From Flavobacteriales bacterium (GTDB lineage Bacteria; Bacteroidota; Bacteroidia; Flavobacteriales_F; PHOS-HE28): DNA of 38,588 nucleotides. The translations under genes and the position numbers were made by a program. Positions 32,801 to 38,588 of the stretch are shown here, piece after piece; within the stretch, counting starts at the first letter, position 1; each line of letters starts with the position of its first letter. The stretch spans positions 1-38,588 of the forward strand of contig JAEUSV010000112.1 in assembly GCA_016788485.1 (NCBI GenBank), given 5' to 3'. The notes under the pieces are model-generated. The model did no database searches. It was given only the letters and a program-made list of their open reading frames with translations, and had not been told where the DNA came from.

Positions 32801-33608
32801 TGCCGCTGTACAGGAAGCCGTCGCGGTCGAAGGTGGCCGTGTAACCGAAGTTGTTGGCGAGCGAGCCTGAGTAGGTGCTGAACGACAGGGTGGGGTCGAT
32901 CACCACGGGAAGGCCTGGATCATAGGCGCCCAATGCGAAGCCGAAACCGTTGGGCATCGCCCGGTAGGTGCATGCCACTTGCAAACGTTCGCCGTCCTTC
33001 TCCTGGTAGGCCACGGGGATGGTCTCCTCCAGGGTGCCGATGCTCGTGCGCAGCGTCACCTTGTCGGTTGCCACCGAGATGAGCTCGGCACCTTCGTAGA
33101 CCACGTGCACCAACGCCGGGTCGGCGCCGGCAGCGACGAGGATATCGTACTTGAGGCCTGCGCTCACTCCGCGGTATCGGAGGTCGATCCCCTGGTAGAC
33201 CCCGTGCTGCACCACGGCGCTGAACGCGTGCGCGCCACGTCCCCATCGCGCTGGATCGTTGCCGAGGATGTAGTTGTAGGTGCCGGGGCGCACACCGACG
33301 GGTTCAACACGTTCCGGTCGCTGTGCGCCGATGAAGCGGATCCTGAAGGCGTGGTGCCGCAGGGAGGCCTCCGACACCTGCTCGTGCGGATGGGCATGGG
33401 CGTGGGCCATGCGGGCCATGGCTGCCTGGTCGTATTGGTCCACGAGCACCGATCCGCGTTCAAGCCAGATGGTGGCGCCAACGGCTTCGGCCCGGTGGGT
33501 CACTTGGACGGGCCATTGCCCGCGGTTCTCCACGTAGGCGAGCGGTGCCTGGGCGGCAAGCCGGGAAACGGCGAGGGCGGTGGCCAGAAGGGTGATGGAG
33601 CGTCTCAT
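29877..33608 (-). CDS. Giant SBBP-propeller/PKD surface protein with type B (gliding-motility) sorting domain
   Basis: A 1243-aa T9SS substrate. Signal peptide (SITLLATALAVSRLAAQ), then about 220 residues of the ENRGQWP... type that end in PVVIDPTLSFSTYSG, then SBBP-type beta-propeller repeats (about 240-680; WSTYLGGSSDE, LAGTYIGGSNTDG, WGTFLGGSLADAL, LLAGSYFG, LFYATYFGGGSAGEH). A PKD domain at about 745-820 (FTNTSFGATSFLWSFGDNTT ... SHVYPAPGVYTVTL) is followed by several Ig-like domains, and from about 1150 the CHU_C/type B sorting domain (DIFVPNAFTPNSDGNNDVLFV ... FKVFNRWGELVFET ... GWDGTFNGKPVDPAVFVYWLRA). It is probably an adhesin or filament at the cell surface. Start ATG 33608, 16 nt after a TTACTTTG element. 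Confidence 0.93.
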   Translation of the reverse strand: MRRSITLLATALAVSRLAAQAPLAYVENRGQWPVQVTHRAEAVGATIWLERGSVLVDQYDQAAMARMAHAHAHPHEQVSEASLRHHAFRIRFIGAQRPERVEPVGVRPGTYNYILGNDPARWGRGAHAFSAVVQHGVYQGIDLRYRGVSAGLKYDILVAAGADPALVHVVYEGAELISVATDKVTLRTSIGTLEETIPVAYQEKDGERLQVACTYRAMPNGFGFALGAYDPGLPVVIDPTLSFSTYSGSLANNFGYTATFDRDGFLYSGSTAFGQGYPTTLGAYQVTHAGGNGLFSGTDIALTKYDTTGTFLIWSTYLGGSSDELPHSLVVNGNDELFVYGTTSSPNFPTTSGALDVTFNGGPPVDLTNGLGADFPNGVDMVVARLSADGSQLLAGTYIGGSNTDGLNTAAGLKFNYADEVRGEVLLDANDNVYIASCSSSPDLPTTAGSLQPVFGGGTHDGVVLKLDASLTTLIWGTFLGGSLADALYAVELDDNGRLFVAGGTRSANVPVTSGTWQGTFQGGNADGYVAELSPDGSSLLAGSYFGTAAYDQCYFVDLDQQGNVYLFGQTQAPGAQLIVNAPYNVPGAGQFIAKLDPSLATLLISSRFGQGDGSPDISPTAFLVDYCDKIYVSGWGSAIQGGTLGTTGLAVTPNGHQTTTDGNDFYLAVFDIDLSALFYATYFGGGSAGEHVDGGTSRFDRRGRVYQSVCAGCGGFSDFPIEPNPGAWSPTNNSGFCNNAVFKFDFNFPIVVADFSTQLACLPAPITFTNTSFGATSFLWSFGDNTTSTAASPSHVYPAPGVYTVTLIASNAATCNQADTTQQQVVVLGNGQYALPDTSICFGQSVQIGVLPVSDPGVSFQWSPTTGLSDPTAANPIATPLQTTTYTLTVTNGLCTTTATQVVTVNAAGIDAGVPQTICGPAPTTTLTANGFGSSGSFQWSSNGAFTDTLNNPVTDSTATVQVMASGWYHVRSLDNPCSGVDSVFVQVELASPLLTGDSLICAEGVVNLSVIGADAGSTFVWTPQVDIGQGTANVTIGLTGPQTQSVTVTSPAGCTWTDSISIQVSPLLGSTVNATVDQPVVIAGTTVQLQAIPPTGVTYAWSPAGAVSNAFIANPTAVVSATTTFSVVVSDSICTVLDSVTVRIFEFVCDEPDIFVPNAFTPNSDGNNDVLFVRGRYLTAIEFKVFNRWGELVFETTDQAQGWDGTFNGKPVDPAVFVYWLRATCEGGQTYFKKGNVTVIR

Positions 33609-33692
33609 CCGATGGAGGACGCTCCAAAGTAACGATCTGTTGCCGGGGTTTCCGTGCGTGGCCCCTGCGATCCATCACAGGGGTAGCGGAGC
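33609..33692 (-). other. Junction between the two adhesin-SprF-OmpA cassettes
   Basis: An 84-bp gap with a 6-bp hairpin (33662-33667 with 33678-33683; no T-tract) after the first OmpA gene, then the promoter-like TTACTTTG. It is the only sizeable gap in the 25904-38588 cluster, so each cassette may have its own promoter. Confidence 0.4.
33625..33632 (-). promoter_or_regulatory. Possible -7 element of the second cassette
   Basis: TTACTTTG on the minus strand, one mismatch to TAnnTTTG, 16 nt before the ATG at 33608. Confidence 0.42.
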
Positions 33693-35885
33693 TCAACGGC
33701 GCTTCTCGTAGGCCTGCTCCTCCTCGGGGACCTGGATGCGGAACTCCACCCGGCGGTTCAACCCGCGTCCCTCCTCGGTGGCATTGTCCGCGATGGGGTG
33801 GTTCTCGCCATGTCCCACGGGAACCAGCCGGTCACCGGCGATGCCATTGCGCGTCAGGTGGTCCATGATGCGTTGCGCACGGAGCTGCGAGAGCTTCAGG
33901 TTGGTGGCGTTGCTGCCTTCCGCGTCGGTGTGTGCCTCGATCACCAGGTCCACGTTGGGGTGCCGCTGCATCAGCGCAACGAGCTTGCCCAACTGCGGTT
34001 CGAAAGCGGGAGCGATATCGGCCTTGCCGGAGGCGAAGTACACGGCGCTCTCCCGCACCACCGTATTGTCGAGCTCCTTTTCGGTGAGCAGGGCCAGTGC
34101 GCTGAGGTCGCTGAGCTTCTCGGGGTGGATCACCACCGCTTCGGCGTCGAGGAACTGGAGCTCCTTCACCTTCCGGTAGACCTCGAACAGGCCGGCAAGG
34201 TCCTTGGATTCACCCACGGAATAGGTGTATACACGACGCTCGGGGTCGTAACGCTCGATCACGCGGTAGAGCTTGCGCACCTCGGCGAACTTCGGATCGT
34301 CCAGGCTCATGCGCTCCGTAGAGGCGAACAGCTCGATGCTGAAGGAGGCGTCCTCGCCCTCGCGGATGGCCATCTCGAACTGATCGAAGGCCAGGGCCTG
34401 GTACTCGAACGTCCGGGTCACGCCGGCGGCATCCTGGTATTGCGCCACGACCGGTGCGTCCTCCTGGTCCTCGAAGCGTTGGATCACCACCACGGTGCGG
34501 GTCACGCAATGGTCGACCAGCATGAGGGTGGTGGGGTCAACGCCGAGCACATCCATGCGCACGGTGTAGGTGCCGGGCTCCTTCCAGGCGTGCTCGACGG
34601 AGGGGCCGCTGGCGAACGCACCGTCGCCCAGGTCCCACTGGTATTCCTCGATGGCGGTGCCAGGCAGGTTGCTATGCACGCCATTCATGATCACGCGACG
34701 GCCGGACCGGATGGAATCCACCGAGGTGATGTAGGCCTGGTGGATGTCCTCGATGGGCAGCTCATACGTGGCCTGGGTGAAGAAGACGGAGCCGGACACG
34801 CTGTCCACCAGGTCGAGCTTCACCGTGTACACCCCCGGCCCGCGGTAGCAGTGGCCGGCCACCGCGCCCTTGATCACGGTGCCATCACCCATGTCCCAGC
34901 GCGGGATGAGCGGCAGGCCCGAAAGCGCAGTCTCCGACGGGGCCTTGAACTGGTAACAGTAGTTGTTGGGCTGCTGCTCCTTGCAATCCTTGAACAGCGG
35001 GAGCATCCTCCGGAACGAATGGATGCGGTCGGTGCCGTCACGGTCCGAACTGAAGTAGCCGGAACGGTCGGATGGGAACGAGGTGTATGCGTAGTCGTTC
35101 GCTTCGGAGTTCACGGGCTCGGGAAGAGCCTTGGCCGAGCCCCAGTGCGGCCCGATCGGCCGGCACATGTAGATGTCGGACCCTCCGCGCCCTCCGTTCC
35201 TTGCGCTGGAGAAGTACAGCACGTTGTTGGCGGCTATGAACGGGAACACCTCGTTCGCGGATGAGTTGACCGCGGGGCCAAGGTTCACAGGGATCTCCCA
35301 TTCGCCATCCACCAGGTCGCTCACGTACAGGTCGAATCCACCGCTTCCCCCCGGCATGTCCGAAGCGAACACGAGCCGTCGACCGTCCGGTGCGATGGCC
35401 GCATGCATCACGGAGTAGGCATCACTGTTGAAGGGGAAGGGCTCGGGTACGGTCCAGCCGCCACCGATGCGGTTGCTGAAGAAGAGGCCGAGGCGGTCAT
35501 CGTTCGAGCGGGTGTTGCCCAGCTTCTTCCTGTTCGCCAGGTTCTGGGTGAAGCAGATGATCCTTCCATTGTCCATGAAGGTGGCCGGACCATCGTGAAG
35601 GTCGCTGTTGAGCGCATCGCCGACGGGCCGGGGCGAGCGGTCGGCCCCGTGCCGCAGGGAGATCTGGTGCAGGTCGCTGAACGGCTTGCCCGTTTCCTCG
35701 TTGCGGTAGGTGACCATGCCATCGCGGTCGCGGAGCGAGCAGAACACGAGCGTACTGTCCACGATGACCGGTGCGTAGTCCTCGGCCTCCGGAGCGATCC
35801 GCAGGGGCTCGACCACATAGGTCTCCTGGGCAGCCACACTGAGGCTGGCCAAGGCCATGTTGAGCAGGATGAGCGACCGTTTCAT
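33693..35885 (-). CDS. PD40/PKD/OmpA-family envelope protein (first cassette)
   Basis: A 730-aa protein. A signal peptide (LILLNMALASLSVAAQ) is followed by PD40-type WD40-like repeats about 30-300 (LVFASDMPGGSGGFDLYVSDL, VLYFSSARNGGRGGSDIYM), two PKD-like domains (about 325-400, PRWDMGDGTVIKG; about 410-490, YQWDLGDGAFASG), a linker, and a C-terminal OmpA domain (about 615-720). The OmpA domain keeps the peptidoglycan-binding residues: Asp in EAHTDAEGSN and Arg in LKLSQLRAQRI, plus NRRVEFRI at the end. It is expected to be periplasmic, anchored to peptidoglycan and tied to the PorP/SprF barrel encoded just upstream, whose stop overlaps this start by 1 nt (TGATG). Unlike its counterpart in the second cassette it has no TPR and no DUF1573. 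Confidence 0.92.
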   Translation of the reverse strand: MKRSLILLNMALASLSVAAQETYVVEPLRIAPEAEDYAPVIVDSTLVFCSLRDRDGMVTYRNEETGKPFSDLHQISLRHGADRSPRPVGDALNSDLHDGPATFMDNGRIICFTQNLANRKKLGNTRSNDDRLGLFFSNRIGGGWTVPEPFPFNSDAYSVMHAAIAPDGRRLVFASDMPGGSGGFDLYVSDLVDGEWEIPVNLGPAVNSSANEVFPFIAANNVLYFSSARNGGRGGSDIYMCRPIGPHWGSAKALPEPVNSEANDYAYTSFPSDRSGYFSSDRDGTDRIHSFRRMLPLFKDCKEQQPNNYCYQFKAPSETALSGLPLIPRWDMGDGTVIKGAVAGHCYRGPGVYTVKLDLVDSVSGSVFFTQATYELPIEDIHQAYITSVDSIRSGRRVIMNGVHSNLPGTAIEEYQWDLGDGAFASGPSVEHAWKEPGTYTVRMDVLGVDPTTLMLVDHCVTRTVVVIQRFEDQEDAPVVAQYQDAAGVTRTFEYQALAFDQFEMAIREGEDASFSIELFASTERMSLDDPKFAEVRKLYRVIERYDPERRVYTYSVGESKDLAGLFEVYRKVKELQFLDAEAVVIHPEKLSDLSALALLTEKELDNTVVRESAVYFASGKADIAPAFEPQLGKLVALMQRHPNVDLVIEAHTDAEGSNATNLKLSQLRAQRIMDHLTRNGIAGDRLVPVGHGENHPIADNATEEGRGLNRRVEFRIQVPEEEQAYEKRR

Positions 35886-36808
35886 CAGAAGTAACGTGGG
35901 TCTCGTACGCGGATCCGGTAACCGAACTCGTACTGCAGCATCAGTTCATGCGATCCGGAGTGGTAGGGGCTCAGGCCGTTGATGCCGAGGTCGTAGGCAT
36001 AGCCCAGCCGCCACTGGGGCGTAGGAAGGACCTCCAGCATCCCGACGATGGCGTCGTTGCTCCGGTAGCTCACACCGGCCCAGACCTTCTCCTTGATGAT
36101 CAGATTGGCATTGATGTCCGCTTGCACCCCTGAGGCGGCCTGGTAACGGATGAGGGTGCTGGGCTTCAGCTTGAAGGTCTTGTTCAGCTTGAAGAGGTAT
36201 CCACCGGTGACCATGGGCTGGTACTGCTCGCTGCGGTTCGTCAGCTCCGTGTTCCCGTTGGAAGGATCGTACACGTGCGAAAGCACGAACGGTATGCTCG
36301 CTCCCAGGAAGTATGACTTCTTGTAGTAGAACAGCCCCCCGCTGAAGTTCGGGCGCAGTTCCCCCCGGCTGTTGTAGGAGAAGGTGGCGTCGTTGCGGTC
36401 CTGGAGGGCCACGCTCGACCAATCGGCCTGGAGCAGGCTCGCACCCGCTCCGATTCCGAACTGCAGCTTTCCGCGGCGGAAGGGGATGCGATAGGAATAG
36501 CTGGTCATGATACCGGTCTCACGGCTCACACCGATGCGGTCGCTGTACAGTTGAACGCCGAGGCCGACACGCGATGACTTGAGCGGGCTGTGCACACTGA
36601 GCAGGTGCGTGGTCGGTGCACCCTCGAAGCCCACCCACTGGCGACGGTACGTCAGGTTCACCGCAAGGGCATCCCTGCTGCCTGCGTAAGCGGGATTGAT
36701 CAGCAGGCCATTGAACAGGTACTGGCTGGTGAGCGGGGTGTGCTGGGCACTTCCCGACAACGCCAGCAGGAGACCTGCGGCTGCTATGTGGAGGCGGTTC
36801 ACGCTCAT
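35885..36808 (-). CDS. PorP/SprF-family outer-membrane protein (first cassette)
   Basis: A 307-aa classical PorP/SprF protein: signal peptide (HIAAAGLLLALSGSAQ), then TPLTSQYLFNGLLINPAYAGSRDALAV, the most conserved block of the family, then YRRQWVGFEGAPTTHLLSVHSP and a run of beta strands to the C-terminal FGYRIRV. It is an outer-membrane barrel expected to serve delivery or anchoring of the type B-sorted protein encoded immediately upstream (4-nt ATGA overlap, 36805-36808). It overlaps the downstream OmpA gene by 1 nt. Confidence 0.95.
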   Translation of the reverse strand: MSVNRLHIAAAGLLLALSGSAQHTPLTSQYLFNGLLINPAYAGSRDALAVNLTYRRQWVGFEGAPTTHLLSVHSPLKSSRVGLGVQLYSDRIGVSRETGIMTSYSYRIPFRRGKLQFGIGAGASLLQADWSSVALQDRNDATFSYNSRGELRPNFSGGLFYYKKSYFLGASIPFVLSHVYDPSNGNTELTNRSEQYQPMVTGGYLFKLNKTFKLKPSTLIRYQAASGVQADINANLIIKEKVWAGVSYRSNDAIVGMLEVLPTPQWRLGYAYDLGINGLSPYHSGSHELMLQYEFGYRIRVRDPRYF

Positions 36809-38588
36809 CGCTTGATGATGACGTAGCCGTTGTACGTAAGGTCTGCGGCAAGGTTCAGTACGTAGAAATAGGTCCCGTCGGGCATGGGTTGGCCGTTGTC
36901 CCCATGTCCGTTCCAGTCATTGGCGTACGACCGTCGGTCGATGACCTCGTTCCCCCAGCGGTCGAACACACGGAGCCTGGCCTCGGGATAGGCTTGGATG
37001 CCGGTGATCTCGTAGCGGTCGTTCGTGCCATCGGCGTTCGGAGAGAAGCCCTCAGGGATGAAGAGGTCGGCCACATGGATGATCACGGTGTCCGTGGCAC
37101 TGGCGCATGCCCCGATGCTCGCCGTGAGGAGCACCACGTTGTCGCCGATGCCAAGGCCGCTTATGAAGGTGTTGGGCGATGCGGGATCACCGATCTCGCC
37201 CTGGCCCGATATCACGGACCATGTGACGGTGGACCCTGCGCTGGCCATACCCTCGAGCGTGGCCTGTGTCTCAAGCTCCAGTTGTTGGTCGCTTCCTGCG
37301 CTCACCGTGGGCGTGCTGGCCACCTCCAGGAAGGTCACCCATACGGTGTCCCGGTTGAAGCACTGGCCATCGCCGACGGTCCAGATGAACGGATAGGTGC
37401 CAGGTTGATGTACCGTGACGGTTGGGGCCGGGCTGTGCCGATGAGGGGCGAAGAGGGCATGCCCGGTCCACGTGCCGATCGCGGTCGTCTGCGTTGCATG
37501 GAGCATGACCTGTTCACCACATACCGTCGTATCACCACCCGCATCCGCATAGGGACCAGGGTCGACCTCCAGCACGATGCTCGCATTCGCGGACCCGCAT
37601 CCATTCACCACGGTCACCGAGTAAATGCCGGTCATGGGTTGGGCAATGGTCGCTTGGTCTCCGATCGTGTTGGTCGTGATCTTCCCGTGGCCTTCCCAGG
37701 AGAAGGTCATGGGGCTGCTGCCGATCACTTGGGCTTGAAGACCTGCGGAGGCATCGCCGCAGAGGACCGTGTCGCCCACAATGCTGAGGTTCGACGGTGC
37801 CGTGCAGGGCGGTGTGCCAACGCAGGTGCAGCTGGCGTCCCAGGTATCGTTGGTGGTGGCGGCGTTGCCGTCATCGCAGCTCGAGCCGGGCAGGGCGCTG
37901 CCACCAGGCACACCGGCGCAGTCGCTGGGCAGCGGCGTGCCGACGCAGGTGCAGCTGGCGTCCCAGGTATCGTTGATGGTGCCGGCGTTGCCGTCATCGC
38001 AGCTCGTGCCGGGTAGGGCACTGCCACCGGGCACACCGGCACAGTCGTTGGGCATCGGCGTGCCGACGCAGGTGCAGCTGGCGTCCCAGGTGTCGTTGGT
38101 GGTGGCGGCGTTATTGTCGTCGCACGCGGTGCCGGGCGTCGTGATGATGAGGTTGAGGATTTCAGTGACACAGCCGACCACAGCGGTATAGGTGCCGCTG
38201 GCGGTGTAGGTCTGTCCGTTCACGCTCCAGGTGTAGCTGTCGCAGCTAGCCGCTGTAGTGGTATTGGTGCTGCTGGGTGTGATGGTGAGGTTGAGGACCT
38301 CGGTGACGCAGCCGACCATGGCGGTGTAGGTGCCGCTGGTGGTGTAGGTCTGGCCGTTCACGCTCCAGGTGTAGCTGTCGCAGCTGGTAGCCGAGGTCGT
38401 GTTCGTGCTGCTGGGCGTGATGGTGAGGTTGAGGACCTCGGTGACACATCCCACCACAGCGGTGTAGGTGCCGCTGGTGGTGTAGGTCTGGCCGTTGATG
38501 CTCCAGGTGTAGCTGTCGCAGCTGGTAGCCGAGGTCGTGTTCGTGCTGCTGGGCGTGATGGTGAGGTTGAGGACCTCGGTGACACAAC
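36805..38588 (-). CDS. Repetitive type B-sorted surface protein (5' end outside window)
   Basis: The minus-strand frame is open from the right edge of the window to a TGA at 36805-36807; 594 residues are visible and the start lies outside. Order: 46-aa repeats (CDSYTWSVNGQTYTTSGTYTA followed by a VTEVLNLTITPSS strand), 41-aa Cys/Asp-rich repeats (CDDGNAGTINDTWDASC ... ALPG), then Ig/PKD-like domains, and a C-terminal CHU_C/type B sorting domain (LFIPEGFSPNADGTNDRYEI ... LRVFDRWGNEVID ... DGTYFYVLNL). A GTG at 38457 is an internal valine, not the start. It is the T9SS substrate of the first cassette, probably a surface adhesin. The protein may be several thousand residues long, since the repeats reach the edge. 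Confidence 0.9.
   Translation of the reverse strand, partial: CVTEVLNLTITPSSTNTTSATSCDSYTWSINGQTYTTSGTYTAVVGCVTEVLNLTITPSSTNTTSATSCDSYTWSVNGQTYTTSGTYTAMVGCVTEVLNLTITPSSTNTTTAASCDSYTWSVNGQTYTASGTYTAVVGCVTEILNLIITTPGTACDDNNAATTNDTWDASCTCVGTPMPNDCAGVPGGSALPGTSCDDGNAGTINDTWDASCTCVGTPLPSDCAGVPGGSALPGSSCDDGNAATTNDTWDASCTCVGTPPCTAPSNLSIVGDTVLCGDASAGLQAQVIGSSPMTFSWEGHGKITTNTIGDQATIAQPMTGIYSVTVVNGCGSANASIVLEVDPGPYADAGGDTTVCGEQVMLHATQTTAIGTWTGHALFAPHRHSPAPTVTVHQPGTYPFIWTVGDGQCFNRDTVWVTFLEVASTPTVSAGSDQQLELETQATLEGMASAGSTVTWSVISGQGEIGDPASPNTFISGLGIGDNVVLLTASIGACASATDTVIIHVADLFIPEGFSPNADGTNDRYEITGIQAYPEARLRVFDRWGNEVIDRRSYANDWNGHGDNGQPMPDGTYFYVLNLAADLTYNGYVIIKR
37811..38127 (-). repeat. 123-bp coding repeat (two full copies and one partial)
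   Basis: Boundaries at 37811, 37934 and 38057 (period 123 bp, 41 residues). Copies are nearly identical; the third is cut after about 70 bp, where the 138-bp repeat array begins. Each encodes a module ending with a Cys-Thr-Cys-Val-Gly strand and starting with GVPGGSALPG. Confidence 0.88.
38182..38588 (-). repeat. 138-bp tandem coding repeat reaching the window edge
   Basis: Units at 38182-38319, 38320-38457 and 38458-38588 (incomplete), period 138 bp (46 residues), nearly identical at the DNA level. Each has a conserved CDSYTW ... TSGTY ... VTE pattern with two cysteines. Confidence 0.9.

Noticed and set aside
38246..38587. Out-of-frame minus-strand ORFs across the right-edge repeats
   Set aside because: They repeat only because the underlying coding repeat has a period divisible by three; the frame with the Cys/Thr-rich repeat connects to the CHU_C domain.
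37811..38588. Regular direct repeats that could suggest CRISPR
   Set aside because: The units are 123 and 138 bp, contiguous without unique spacers, and translate in one frame as protein repeats.

Overview
The window is chromosomal DNA from a GC-rich member of the Bacteroidota (GC looks well above 60 %; not computed). The evidence is type IX secretion (T9SS) substrates with both type A and type B (gliding-motility-associated) C-terminal sorting domains, two PorP/SprF-type outer-membrane proteins, an approximately 287-aa primary sigma factor lacking the long N-terminal region of proteobacterial RpoD, the roughly 480-aa GAPDH form, a biosynthetic arginine decarboxylase, and promoter-like octamers close to the Bacteroidota -7 consensus TAnnTTTG. 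A high-GC Flavobacteriales-like lineage is the best guess; no 16S or other species-level marker is present.

Layout. 1-3558 (+) is the 3' end of a giant repetitive T9SS type A surface protein, closed by a strong terminator. 3816-6212 (-) carries housekeeping genes: GAPDH and the primary sigma factor. 6391-7842 (-) is a periplasmic DegQ/HtrA protease, divergent from an operon (+) of dapF and mltG, followed by a phosphohexomutase (9909-11315), so 8016-11315 is mostly cell-wall precursor and peptidoglycan metabolism. 11312-15427 (-) is a 1371-aa secreted FG-GAP repeat protein. 15510-20923 holds short genes: a DUF2279 protein, a NUDIX hydrolase, a protein with two TonB-C-like domains, an Smr nuclease-domain protein, RNase P RNA (rnpB), two exported proteins of unknown role and a CoA-binding protein. 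20929-23540 (-) pairs arginine decarboxylase with a class III aminotransferase. 23871-25819 (-) pairs CorA with an MscS channel.

25904-38588 (-) is the most distinctive part: two consecutive cassettes, each ordered [giant type B-sorted adhesin - PorP/SprF - OmpA/PD40 protein], joined by 4-nt, 1-nt or near-zero overlaps, with peptidase E appended at the end. In Flavobacterium, type B-sorted substrates are known to depend on SprF-like partners, so each cassette probably encodes a cell-surface filament or adhesin with its own outer-membrane and periplasmic partners. The first adhesin runs off the right edge of the window and shares a Cys/Asp-rich repeat family with the type A protein at the left edge.

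Promoter-like TAnnTT(T/C)G octamers stand 2-22 nt upstream of many start codons here, often exactly 4 nt, which suggests leaderless or very short-leader mRNAs. No CRISPR array, prophage, insertion sequence or tRNA was seen.
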